Assembly (NCBI GenBank): GCA_002305715.1
Contig: DBQD01000066.1
Span: 54,386 to 118,385 of the forward strand
Source: Proteiniphilum sp. UBA1403
Lineage (GTDB): Bacteria > Bacteroidota > Bacteroidia > Bacteroidales > Dysgonomonadaceae
Direction: 5' to 3'
Length of the DNA stretch: 64,000 nucleotides
The notes under the pieces are model-generated. The model saw only the letters and a list, made by a program, of their open reading frames with translations. It made no database searches and was not told where the DNA came from. Each line of letters begins with the position of its first letter. Within the stretch, counting starts at the first letter, position 1. Positions 49,608 to 58,869 of the stretch are shown here, piece after piece. Both the position numbers and the translations under genes were made by a program.

Positions 49608-50842
49608 ACAACCTGATCATACAAAATGCATCGCAGGTCGTGACTTGCAGCGGTTTCACCGGGAAGCGGGGTAAAGAGATGTCCAATCTGAAGGTTATAG
49701 AGAATGGAACCGTGATTGTAACTGAAGGTATCATCTCTCATATTCTTAGAAATGATGAGCCAATACCAATCGATACTCAGTCTTACAACATCATTGATGC
49801 TACCGGTAAGGCTTTGTTACCTGGTTTTGTGGATCCTCATACCCACTTTGTCTTTGGAGGATACAGGGAGGAGGAGTTCTCATGGAGACTTCGGGGTGAT
49901 AGCTATATGGAGTTAATGCGGCGAGGGGGTGGTATTGACAATACAACTCGAGCTACTAGGTGTGAGACTGAAAAGGAACTGGTCGCTTCTGGAAAACAAC
50001 GACTCAATGCGATGCTCCGAATGGGGATTACGACTGTGGAGGGGAAGAGCGGTTACGGACTGGACAAAGAGACCGAATTGAAGCAGTTGCGGGTGATGCA
50101 ACAACTGAATGAGGACCACCCAGTAGATATCATACCTACTTATATGGGAGCACACGCCATCCCATCGGATTGGAAGGGCAGTAAAGATGAATTTCTCAAT
50201 TTCCAAATTGAGGAGATGTTTCCTCTGGTCGCTCAGCATAAACTTGCCAGAGCGGTGGACATCTTCTGCGAAAAGGATGTGTTCTCGATTGAACAATCGA
50301 GACGTTATTTACTGGCTGCTCGTGAGCAGGGTTTTCAACTTAAGATGCATGCCGATGAAATTGTTTCATTGGGTGGTGCAGAACTGGCTGCTGAACTCGG
50401 TTGTCTTTCTGCAGACCATCTGCTGCAGGTCTCAGACAAGGGAATTCGTGTTCTGGCAGAAACAGGGACTGTGGCTACATTGTTGCCGTTGACTGCTTTC
50501 TCACTGAAGGAGAACTATGCTCGTGCTAGGGAAATGATTGATGCAGGATGTATTGTGGCATTAGCGACCGACCTTAATCCTGGCAGTTCCTTCTCAGCAT
50601 CGGTGCCCTTACTCTTCGCCCTGGCATGCATCTATATGAACATGACGTCGGAAGAGGCTGTTTCTGCTTTTACCATCAACAGTGCTGCAGCATTGGGCCA
50701 TGCAGACCGTATCGGGAGCATTGATGTTGGGAAACAGGGGGACCTCATCTTGTTGCAATTCCCCTCATATAAGTTCCTTCCCTATCATGTGGGAATGAAT
50801 ATTGTGGAATGCGTAATTAAAAAAGGAGAGAAAGTTGTGTAA
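49604..50842 (+). CDS. hutI: Imidazolonepropionase
   Basis: 412 residues, amidohydrolase fold, third step of histidine breakdown (imidazolone propionate to N-formimino-glutamate). Metal ligands are in GFVDPHTHFVFGG, further His residues in MGAHAIP and MHADEI, and the late Asp in ATDLNPGSS. EGKSGYGLDKETELKQL is typical of HutI. The start overlaps the end of pnuC by 4 bp, showing translational coupling. Confidence 0.95.
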   Translation: MNNLIIQNASQVVTCSGFTGKRGKEMSNLKVIENGTVIVTEGIISHILRNDEPIPIDTQSYNIIDATGKALLPGFVDPHTHFVFGGYREEEFSWRLRGDSYMELMRRGGGIDNTTRATRCETEKELVASGKQRLNAMLRMGITTVEGKSGYGLDKETELKQLRVMQQLNEDHPVDIIPTYMGAHAIPSDWKGSKDEFLNFQIEEMFPLVAQHKLARAVDIFCEKDVFSIEQSRRYLLAAREQGFQLKMHADEIVSLGGAELAAELGCLSADHLLQVSDKGIRVLAETGTVATLLPLTAFSLKENYARAREMIDAGCIVALATDLNPGSSFSASVPLLFALACIYMNMTSEEAVSAFTINSAAALGHADRIGSIDVGKQGDLILLQFPSYKFLPYHVGMNIVECVIKKGEKVV

Positions 50843-50908
50843 TCTTCCCTTCGGATAATATTGAATACAGAAACATAAACTTGCTAACCACTTAAAAAAA
50901 ATATAAAT

Positions 50909-51535
50909 ATGAAATTACAGAACCTTACAATCAATCAATTTCTAGAAAGAACAGCTGCCAATGAAGCAGTCCCTGGTGGTGGTAGTTGTGCTGCATTGAA
51001 TGCTGCTATCGCTACAGCACTGACTGAGATGATGGCTAACCTGACCATCGGAAAACAAAAATATTCTGAAGTCGAGGAGCGAATGAAGCTGATTGCTGCA
51101 ATGATGTCTACAAATAGGAGTCACCTGGTAAATGATATCGACCGAGATTCAGATGCCTATAAACTTGTGATGGAGGCATATAAGATTCCAAAATCAACGG
51201 AGGAGGAAGTAACATTGCGTGAAGAGAAGATTGAAGAAGCCACAAAGATTGCTTCGCTTGTGCCGATGGAAGTGGCAGAGAGGGCGTTTAACCTACTTGA
51301 CTCAATGATCGAAGTTCTGCAAAAGGGTAATAAAAATGCAATGACAGACGGACTTGTCGGTGTAATGACGTGCCGTACCGCCATAATGGGGGCGCTCCTT
51401 AATGTGCGTACAAATCTAGGGGGAATTAAAGACAAAGAATTTGTTGCAGAATTGACAGTAAAATGCAACAGAATTGAACAGGAAACATGCGATAAGGAGC
51501 AAGAAGCGATTCAATTTGTGAAGTCTATGTTGTGA
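50909..51535 (+). CDS. fchA: Formimidoyltetrahydrofolate cyclodeaminase
   Basis: 208 residues, all-helical cyclodeaminase family. N-terminal FLERTAANEAVPGGGSCAALNAA is the signature, and the later GNKNAMTDGLVGVMTCRTAIMGALLNV is conserved. It closes formimino-THF to methenyl-THF with release of ammonia, thus feeding one-carbon metabolism. Its stop codon overlaps or abuts the start of hutH. Confidence 0.93.
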   Translation: MKLQNLTINQFLERTAANEAVPGGGSCAALNAAIATALTEMMANLTIGKQKYSEVEERMKLIAAMMSTNRSHLVNDIDRDSDAYKLVMEAYKIPKSTEEEVTLREEKIEEATKIASLVPMEVAERAFNLLDSMIEVLQKGNKNAMTDGLVGVMTCRTAIMGALLNVRTNLGGIKDKEFVAELTVKCNRIEQETCDKEQEAIQFVKSML

Positions 51536-51555
51536 CTCTTTCAATGGAATTACAT

Positions 51556-53055
51556 ATGAAAAACATATATTTAATTGGCAAGAGAGAATTGACCATCGAA
51601 GACCTGGAATGGATTGTCAATGAGAATATCCGGGTGGAATTGTCGACTGAAGCCAAGGAGAGGATTCAGAAATGCCGCGATTATCTCGATAAAAAAATGG
51701 AAACAGAGAAGAACCCAATCTATGGTATTACAACTGGATTTGGTTCTCTTTGTGAACGGACAATCTCCAACGAAGACTTAAGTACATTGCAGGAGAACCT
51801 AGTGAAATCGCATGCTTGCAGTGTGGGGGAGGAGGTACCGCCTCTTATTGTGAAATTAATGTTCCTACTCAAGGCGCATGCCCTATCATTGGGATATAGT
51901 GGCGTACAAGTGGTTACCGTACAGCGGATGCTTGACCTGTTTAATAACGATATTCTTCCAATCGTTTATGATAAAGGGTCGTTAGGGGCTTCGGGCGACT
52001 TGGCACCGTTGGCCAACCTCTTCTTACCATTGATTGGGGTGGGGGATGTGTTTTACAAAGGTCGTAAACGGGATATAGGGGATGTGTTGGATGAATTTGG
52101 ATGGAAACCCATTAAATTGAAAAGCAAGGAAGGTCTCGCACTTCTCAATGGCACTCAATTTATGTCGGCCCATGGCGTATATGCCATAATGAAGGGACAA
52201 CGGTTGTCTAAACGTGCCGATCTGATTGCGGCTCTCTCAATCGATGCATACGACGGTCACTTGGAACCGTTCGACGAGCGATTGCATCAGATACGACCTC
52301 ACCCGGGACAATTGGAGACAAGCAGGAATATACGCCAAATGTTGGAGGGTAGCGAGCTGATCTCCCAAAAAAAGGATCATCTCCAGGATCCATATTCTTT
52401 CCGTTGTGTGCCACAGGTACATGGTGCAACCAAAGATGCGATCGAGTATGTACGGAAAGTGGTGGTGACCGAAATTAATTCGGTAACCGACAACCCAACC
52501 ATTTTCCCCGAAGATGAGATGATCATCTCGGGTGGAAACTTCCACGGTCAACCCCTCGCAATAGCTTTCGACTTTCTGGCTATTGCACTGGCTGAGTTGG
52601 GTAATATCTCTGAACGAAGAACTGCTCAACTTATTCTCGGCAAACGCGGACTGCCAGAGTTTCTGGTCGCCAATCCGGGACTTAATTCCGGTTTCATGAT
52701 TCCTCAATATGTAGCAGCATCGGTCGTAAGTCAAAACAAAATGTACTGTCATGCTGCCAGCAGCGACTCCATCGTCTCCTCTAACGGACAGGAAGATCAT
52801 GTAAGTATGGGCGCAACATCGGCAATCAAACTGATAAAAGTAATGGATAATCTTGATACAATCCTCTCTATTGAACTAATGAATGCTGTTCAAGCACTCG
52901 AGTTTCGACGTCCTCTACGCTCATCGACAATGATTGAAAAGATAGTCCGTGAATATCGAAAAGAAGTACCTTTCGTTGACGAGGATATTGTTATGTACAA
53001 AGAGATCCGAAAAACAGTGGCTTTTCTGAATAGATTGCAGATAGAGTTGAATTGA
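51556..53055 (+). CDS. hutH: Histidine ammonia-lyase
   Basis: 499 residues from MKNIYLIG; upstream in-frame starts at 51532 (GTG) and 51544 (ATG) are possible and would add eight or four residues. The MIO prosthetic group arises from Ala145-Ser146-Gly147 in GSLGASGDLAPL. Further blocks are YGITTGFGSL, LLNGTQFMSAHG, SVTDNPTIFP and GGNFHGQPLA, plus SNGQEDHVSMGA. It converts histidine to urocanate and ammonia, the first step of the pathway, although its gene is last in the operon. Confidence 0.95.
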   Translation: MKNIYLIGKRELTIEDLEWIVNENIRVELSTEAKERIQKCRDYLDKKMETEKNPIYGITTGFGSLCERTISNEDLSTLQENLVKSHACSVGEEVPPLIVKLMFLLKAHALSLGYSGVQVVTVQRMLDLFNNDILPIVYDKGSLGASGDLAPLANLFLPLIGVGDVFYKGRKRDIGDVLDEFGWKPIKLKSKEGLALLNGTQFMSAHGVYAIMKGQRLSKRADLIAALSIDAYDGHLEPFDERLHQIRPHPGQLETSRNIRQMLEGSELISQKKDHLQDPYSFRCVPQVHGATKDAIEYVRKVVVTEINSVTDNPTIFPEDEMIISGGNFHGQPLAIAFDFLAIALAELGNISERRTAQLILGKRGLPEFLVANPGLNSGFMIPQYVAASVVSQNKMYCHAASSDSIVSSNGQEDHVSMGATSAIKLIKVMDNLDTILSIELMNAVQALEFRRPLRSSTMIEKIVREYRKEVPFVDEDIVMYKEIRKTVAFLNRLQIELN

Positions 53056-53100
53056 ACTGATAAAATGCAATTGTTTTCCGAATAAATGATACAAATTGTA

Positions 53101-53108
53101 TATCTTTG
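53101..53108 (+). promoter_or_regulatory. Probable -7 element of the MFS transporter gene
   Basis: TATCTTTG, a perfect TAnnTTTG match, 41 bp before the start codon. The -33 region is weak. Confidence 0.4.
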
Positions 53109-53148
53109 CCAATCTTAAAAACAAATCATAACAGTTAAATATATTCAC

Positions 53149-54534
53149 ATGACAGAAGCAATAAGAAAATCGCTGAGAGACTCCTCGCTGGCACGTTGGT
53201 CCGCACTGTTCATTGTATCTTTTACAATGTTGTGCGGTTATTTTTTAACCGACATTATGGCACCTCTAGCTGGACTATTAGAAGGTCAGTTAGGATGGTC
53301 ACGCGCAGAATATGGCACCTTTACCAGCGCCTATGGTTGGTTTAATGTTTTTCTGCTGATGCTGATCTTCGGTGGAATCATCCTTGATAAATTAGGGGTA
53401 CGCATGACTGGTTTGGGAGCTGCCTCCGTAATGGTATTAGGTACTGCTATCAAATATTGGGCAGTTTCGACAAATTCTTTAGATGGCCAGACTCTTTTCG
53501 GTCTCAATTCACAAGTTTTTTGGGCAAGTATTGGTTTTGCCATTTTTGCCATTGGTGTTGAGGTTGCCGGGATTACTGTTTCTAAGATTATTGTGAAATG
53601 GTTCAAAGGTAAGGAGCTTGCAACCGCCATGGGTATGGAGATGGCAATGGCTCGTATTGGTACTGCATTGGCTCTTGGCTTTTCAGTTCCTATTGCTAAA
53701 GCTACCGGAGTGGTAGATGTTTCTCGTCCCGTATTGGTTGCACTGATCGGATTATGTATCGGTCTGATTTCATTCATTGTTTACATAATGATGGATAAAA
53801 AGTTGGATGCTTCTGAAGCAACAGGTTTGGTAGATGAAAAGAATCCGGAAGATGAGTTTAAACTCTCTGATATTGGTAAGATATTGGGAAACAGAGGATG
53901 GTGGTTTATTGCCATTTTGTGTGTATTGTTCTATTCAGCCGTATTCCCATTTTTAAAGTATGCTACAGATCTCATGGTGAACAAATTTGGTGTGGCAGAA
54001 GACTTGGCTGGTTTGATTCCGATGTTGTTGCCGTTTGGTAATATTTTACTAACGCCGCTCTTTGGAGGTATCTATGACAAAAAAGGTAAGGGTGCCACCA
54101 TCATGATCATCGGGGCTAGCATGTTAATTCTGGTACATGCGCTCTTCTCAGTACCTGGTCTCAACAGTTGGATATTTGCAATGGTACTTGTTGTTGTACT
54201 TGGCATTGCTTTCTCGCTGGTACCCTCAGCTATGTGGCCATCAGTGCCCAAAATTGTACCAGAGAAGCGACTAGGTACAGCCTATTCACTGATATTCTGG
54301 GTACAGAACTGGGGATTAATGGGCGTTCCTTTGTTGATTGGTTGGGTGCTGGAGAAATTTTGTATCTCAGGACAAACTGTACGTGATGGACTTACCGTAA
54401 ACACGTACGATTATACCCTTCCGATGTTGATCTTTACAAGCTTTGGAGTATTGGCACTCGTTTTTGCATTCCTGTTGAAAGCAGAAGACAAACGAAAAGG
54501 ATACGGATTGGAATCACCTAATATTGAACGATAA
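53149..54534 (+). CDS. MFS transporter
   Basis: 461 residues with about 12 membrane helices. The MFS loop between helices 2 and 3 shows the GGIILDKLGVRMTG pattern (motif A), and the second half repeats it in GGIYDKKGKGATIM. Placement right behind hutH suggests import of histidine, urocanate or a related compound, but it may have its own promoter and substrate cannot be read. Ends in a terminator shared with the convergent VIT gene. Confidence 0.88.
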   Translation: MTEAIRKSLRDSSLARWSALFIVSFTMLCGYFLTDIMAPLAGLLEGQLGWSRAEYGTFTSAYGWFNVFLLMLIFGGIILDKLGVRMTGLGAASVMVLGTAIKYWAVSTNSLDGQTLFGLNSQVFWASIGFAIFAIGVEVAGITVSKIIVKWFKGKELATAMGMEMAMARIGTALALGFSVPIAKATGVVDVSRPVLVALIGLCIGLISFIVYIMMDKKLDASEATGLVDEKNPEDEFKLSDIGKILGNRGWWFIAILCVLFYSAVFPFLKYATDLMVNKFGVAEDLAGLIPMLLPFGNILLTPLFGGIYDKKGKGATIMIIGASMLILVHALFSVPGLNSWIFAMVLVVVLGIAFSLVPSAMWPSVPKIVPEKRLGTAYSLIFWVQNWGLMGVPLLIGWVLEKFCISGQTVRDGLTVNTYDYTLPMLIFTSFGVLALVFAFLLKAEDKRKGYGLESPNIER

Positions 54535-54555
54535 ACCGAATCTGTTTCGAATTTA

Positions 54556-54595
54556 ATAAAAAGGCGCTACTTGTAAGAGAAGCGCCTTATTCATT
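54556..54595. terminator. Bidirectional terminator between MFS and VIT genes
   Basis: Perfect 8-bp arms AAGGCGCT (54561-54568) and AGCGCCTT (54581-54588). The T-run is stronger in the minus direction (CCTTTTTATT) than in the plus direction (CCTTATTCATTT), so it serves the VIT gene best and probably both. Confidence 0.75.
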
Positions 54596-54642
54596 TCATA
54601 TGTTTACTTTAATCAGTTTTCGCTCAATCAAGTTCAGATTAC

Positions 54643-55359
54643 TTAGATATTTACACCAAAGATATACCCCACAAGGGCAGATATACCCAAGGCTAAGGTG
54701 CCCCAAATAACTATTCGAAACACACCCTTTGTAACATGAGAACCTCCTGTTTTTGCAGAAACAATACCCAATACAGCAAGTGCTACAATTGTAAAAGCAT
54801 ACAGTGAGTAGACCATATTGGATAAGGGGGTAAACAAAACGAGGAAAAGAGGCAGCACACCCCCGGCCAGAAATGAGACGCATGATGCAAGAGCCGCTTG
54901 TATAGGATTAGCCTTACTCATTTCATTAATGCCCAGTTCATCTCTCACGTGCGCTCCCAATGCATCTTTTTCCATCAATTCTGTGGCGACCAAGAGTGCT
55001 GTCTCTTTTTTTAATCCCCGCCGTTCATATATTTCTGACAGTATTTTTAATTCAACATCAGGCATAGCTTCTAACTCCTGTCGCTCTCTTTCGATATCCG
55101 CTTTTTCGATGTCAGTTTGTGAACTTACCGAGACATACTCTCCAGCAGCCATCGAAATTGCTCCTGCCACCAAACCTGCAATAGTCGCCAATAAGATAGG
55201 TCCTCTCTCTACATTTGCAGCTGAAACACCTATGGCAATACTAGAAACTGAGATTATTCCGTCATTTGCTCCTAACACAGCTGCTCTAAGCCAATTACTA
55301 CGACCGATGAAATGGTTGTCCAAATAGTTTTCGATGGTTATATCTTTAATCATCTGCAT
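54643..55359 (-). CDS. VIT1/CCC1 family membrane transporter
   Basis: 238 residues. N-terminal block GRSNWLRAAVLGANDGIISVSSI is the family signature, followed by AGAISMAAGEYVSVSSQ, a cytoplasmic acidic segment with many Glu residues (a likely metal-binding part) and two more membrane pairs; about five helices in all. Relatives export Fe2+ or Mn2+ into vacuoles or out of the cell. Metal specificity is not readable. Convergent with the MFS gene. Confidence 0.9.
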   Translation of the reverse strand: MQMIKDITIENYLDNHFIGRSNWLRAAVLGANDGIISVSSIAIGVSAANVERGPILLATIAGLVAGAISMAAGEYVSVSSQTDIEKADIERERQELEAMPDVELKILSEIYERRGLKKETALLVATELMEKDALGAHVRDELGINEMSKANPIQAALASCVSFLAGGVLPLFLVLFTPLSNMVYSLYAFTIVALAVLGIVSAKTGGSHVTKGVFRIVIWGTLALGISALVGYIFGVNI

Positions 55360-55390
55360 ATTGCTTCTTTAGTTAAAAAGTTCAAACTAT

Positions 55391-56047
55391 TTATAATGGA
55401 ATAAGATAGGCTGCATTGATATGGCTAGCCAGACCTAGGAGTACGAATACATGAAATATGGCATGTACAAATTCCCTTTTAGCTTTCGCATAGATCACTG
55501 CTCCCACAATATAGAATACTCCACCGCCAATAAGCCAGTAGACAGACTCTATTACATCTTTTGCTCGGGCCACTTCCAACAACGGTTTAAAGGCAATCAG
55601 AACAATCATTCCCATCAATACATAAGAGGTTGTTTTTAGATTACTGTTTCGCTTTAACGGTTGGAAGCTGATATAGATTCCTGTGAATGCGATGAACCAG
55701 ACTAGTGCAAAGATAAACCATCCCCAGAAAGGTTTGTCACGTAAGAGAATGAGTGTGAAAGGGGAATAACTTGCCGCAATGAGGATGTAGATAGCAGCAT
55801 GGTCGAAATGGCGTAGTTTCGACTTAAGCTCTGGTGTTTGTACATAGTGATAGAGTGTGGAGGCACCCATGCAAGCTAACATTCCAAGTCCGAAAAGAAA
55901 ATATACTATTACGGCACGACAATTATGTGCCTCCATTGCCCGGTTTATCAGCACCACTGTAGCTGCCAGACTCATTATCACTCCAAAACCATGAGTCAGG
56001 TAGTTGGCCTGTTCCTCACGTTTTGTATAAAATTTACCGTTTACCAT
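55391..56047 (-). CDS. Haemolysin III family protein (PAQR/YqfA)
   Basis: 218 residues with seven membrane helices. Family features: REEQANYLTHGFGVIMS at the start, GASTLYHYVQTPE (Ser and His of the presumed metal site), FDHAAIYILIAASYSPF and the terminal IFHVFVLLGLASHINA. PAQR proteins resemble ceramidase-like hydrolases with a zinc site of three His plus Asp; a lytic role is unproven in most cases. The start codon lies 7-8 bp from the predicted -7 element, so the mRNA may have almost no leader. Separated from the VIT gene by 31 bp. Confidence 0.9.
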   Translation of the reverse strand: MVNGKFYTKREEQANYLTHGFGVIMSLAATVVLINRAMEAHNCRAVIVYFLFGLGMLACMGASTLYHYVQTPELKSKLRHFDHAAIYILIAASYSPFTLILLRDKPFWGWFIFALVWFIAFTGIYISFQPLKRNSNLKTTSYVLMGMIVLIAFKPLLEVARAKDVIESVYWLIGGGVFYIVGAVIYAKAKREFVHAIFHVFVLLGLASHINAAYLIPL

Positions 56048-56054
56048 CGTACGA

Positions 56055-56062
56055 CAAAGATA
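56055..56062 (-). promoter_or_regulatory. Probable -7 element of the haemolysin III gene
   Basis: Minus-strand TATCTTTG. If used, transcription starts at or within 1-3 nt of the ATG at 56047. Confidence 0.4.
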
Positions 56063-56265
56063 CCAATTTTACAAATTCATCCATTGAAAAGTTGTCTTAG
56101 GAGTAAAGAATTTCGTAGGATTTACAAGAATACACATCTCTATATAAATCGAATTAGATACATATTTATGACAAATAGTCATATTTTTCAATTTGGCAAA
56201 GATTTTGAGCCCTACTGATTGTCGTAGAGAACGATAAATATAATAGAAAAAGTAAAAACAACTAT

Positions 56266-58854
56266 ATGAACTTCAATAATTTTACCATCAAAGCGCAAGA
56301 GTCAGTACAGAAAGCCATCGATATTGCGCAAGGAAACAGTCAGCAAATGATTGAGCCTGTTCACTTGTTAAAAGGGGTGATGCAGGTGGGAGAGAATGTG
56401 ACTAATTTCCTTTTTCAGAAACTTGGTGTGAACCTGTCGAATTTAGAGAGGGTAGTTGACAGCGAGATTCAATCCTATCCTCGTGTTTCGGGTGGTGACC
56501 CCATGTTGAGTAGGGATATTAATGCGGTTTTCCAAAAAGCAACTGATTTAACCGGTAAGATGGGTGATCAGTTTGTATCCATTGAGCATCTCTTGCTCGC
56601 GCTGGTGCAAGAGAATAACAACACCTCCCGCATGATGCGTGATGCAGGTATCTCACCGGCTGATTTGCAAAAAGCCATTGAAGAATTGCGTAAAGGGCAA
56701 AAGGTGACCAGTCAGACCGCAGAAGATACCTATCAGGCATTGGGTAAATACGCAGTAAACCTAATTGAACGGGCTCGAAGCGGGAAGCTTGATCCTGTAA
56801 TCGGTCGAGACGAAGAGATACGTCGTGTACTGCAGATCTTGAGTCGACGAACGAAAAACAACCCCATTTTGATTGGTGAGCCGGGAACCGGTAAGACTGC
56901 TATTGCTGAAGGTCTGGCACATCGTATTGTACGGGGTGATGTGCCGGAGAATCTGCGCAGCAAGCAACTTTATTCTCTCGATATGGGTGCATTGATTGCC
57001 GGAGCCAAATACAAGGGAGAGTTTGAAGAGCGACTTAAGTCGGTCGTCAACGAAGTGGTGAGGGCCGAGGGTGAGATCATCCTCTTCATCGATGAGATTC
57101 ACACACTAGTGGGTGCGGGTAAGAGCGAGGGAGCAATGGATGCTGCAAACATTCTGAAACCTGCTTTAGCAAGAGGAGAGTTACGTGCCATAGGTGCTAC
57201 AACACTCGACGAGTACCAAAAGTATTTCGAAAAAGACAAAGCGTTGGAAAGACGATTCCAGATGGTTATGGTAGAGGAACCGAGTGAATCGGACAGTATC
57301 TCCATTTTGCGTGGGCTGAAAGAACGCTATGAGAATCACCACAAAGTACGTATCATGGATGAAGCAATCATTGCAGCTGTACAATTGTCGCACCGATACA
57401 TTACCGACCGTTTTCTGCCTGATAAGGCAATCGATTTGATGGATGAGGCGGCAGCGAAGCTCCGCATGGAGGTAGATTCAGTACCTGAGGAACTGGATGA
57501 AATCATGAGACGTATTAAACAACTCGAAATAGAACGAGAGGCAATAAAGCGTGAAAATGACCAACCAAAAGTGGAATTGCTGACCCGCCAAATTGAAGAG
57601 TTGAAGGCAGAAGAGGCCGAATACAAGTCGAAGTGGCAATCGGAAAAGGATCTGATCAACAAGATTCAACAGCATAAAATTGAGATTGAAGATGCGAAGT
57701 TTGAAGCAGACCGTGCTGAGCGTGAAGGTGACTATGGTAAGGTAGCCGAGTTGCGTTATGGCAAGATCAAAGGCCTGGAAAACACCATCGAATCATTGCA
57801 AAATGATTTACGTGATCGCCAAGGAGCTCGAGCCATGATCAAGGAAGAGGTCGATGCCGAAGATATTGCGGATGTGGTATCGCGTTGGACGGGTATTCCG
57901 GTGAGTAAGATGCTTCAAAGCGAGCGACAGAAACTGCTTAATCTGGAAGATGAACTACACAAACGTGTTGTGGGGCAGGAAGAAGCCATTACAGCTGTTT
58001 CGGATGCTGTACGACGTAACAGAGCTGGATTAAGTGATCCCAAGCGTCCCATTGGATCCTTTATCTTTCTTGGCACCACGGGTGTGGGAAAAACTGAGTT
58101 AGCGAAGGCACTTGCTGAGTATTTGTTTGATGATGAGAATATGATGACCCGTATCGACATGAGCGAATACCAGGAGAAGTTCAGTGCTACACGATTGATT
58201 GGTGCCCCTCCGGGATATGTTGGATATGATGAAGGAGGACAGCTTACCGAGGCAATTCGACGTAAACCTTATTCAGTGGTGCTCTTTGATGAAATTGAAA
58301 AGGCGCACCCCGACGTATTCAATATTCTTTTACAGGTTCTGGATGATGGTCGGTTGACCGACAACAAGGGTAGGGTAGTGAATTTCAAGAATACGATTAT
58401 TATCATGACATCCAACATGGGATCGGGGATGATACGTGAAAATATGGAAAGAATCACACCAACAAACAGGGAGGAGATCATTGAGAAAACGAAGAACCTG
58501 GTGTTGGACATGTTGAAGAAAACCATCCGTCCCGAGTTCTTGAATAGGATCGATGATATCATCATGTTTACCCCGCTGAAAGAGTCTGAGATTGAGCAGA
58601 TTGTTCGTATTCAACTTGGAGGAATACAAAAGATGTTGGCCGAAAATGGCATTGAATTGAAATATACGGATGAAGCATTGAAAAGCATTTCAGAGGCAGG
58701 CTTTGATCCTGAGTTTGGTGCTCGTCCGGTTAAGAGGGTGATCCAGAGCAAGGTGTTGAATCAGTTGTCGAAAGACTTGCTAGCTGGTAAGGTCGACAAA
58801 TCACAACCCATTACAATAGATGCTATTGATGACACCATCTACCTCCGAAACTGA
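56266..58854 (+). CDS. clpB: ATP-dependent chaperone ClpB
   Basis: 862 residues, full length. N-terminal Clp repeat domain (1-145), first AAA+ module with Walker A GEPGTGKT (204-211) and [20 protein letters not shown], the long coiled-coil middle domain (about 400-520, [20 protein letters not shown]) that marks ClpB rather than ClpA/ClpC, and the second AAA+ module with Walker A GTTGVGKT (603-610). It rescues aggregated proteins with DnaK. No CIRCE-type operator was seen upstream; control is unknown. Confidence 0.96.
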   Translation: MNFNNFTIKAQESVQKAIDIAQGNSQQMIEPVHLLKGVMQVGENVTNFLFQKLGVNLSNLERVVDSEIQSYPRVSGGDPMLSRDINAVFQKATDLTGKMGDQFVSIEHLLLALVQENNNTSRMMRDAGISPADLQKAIEELRKGQKVTSQTAEDTYQALGKYAVNLIERARSGKLDPVIGRDEEIRRVLQILSRRTKNNPILIGEPGTGKTAIAEGLAHRIVRGDVPENLRSKQLYSLDMGALIAGAKYKGEFEERLKSVVNEVVRAEGEIILFIDEIHTLVGAGKSEGAMDAANILKPALARGELRAIGATTLDEYQKYFEKDKALERRFQMVMVEEPSESDSISILRGLKERYENHHKVRIMDEAIIAAVQLSHRYITDRFLPDKAIDLMDEAAAKLRMEVDSVPEELDEIMRRIKQLEIEREAIKRENDQPKVELLTRQIEELKAEEAEYKSKWQSEKDLINKIQQHKIEIEDAKFEADRAEREGDYGKVAELRYGKIKGLENTIESLQNDLRDRQGARAMIKEEVDAEDIADVVSRWTGIPVSKMLQSERQKLLNLEDELHKRVVGQEEAITAVSDAVRRNRAGLSDPKRPIGSFIFLGTTGVGKTELAKALAEYLFDDENMMTRIDMSEYQEKFSATRLIGAPPGYVGYDEGGQLTEAIRRKPYSVVLFDEIEKAHPDVFNILLQVLDDGRLTDNKGRVVNFKNTIIIMTSNMGSGMIRENMERITPTNREEIIEKTKNLVLDMLKKTIRPEFLNRIDDIIMFTPLKESEIEQIVRIQLGGIQKMLAENGIELKYTDEALKSISEAGFDPEFGARPVKRVIQSKVLNQLSKDLLAGKVDKSQPITIDAIDDTIYLRN

Positions 58855-58869
58855 TTGCTGAATACAAAG

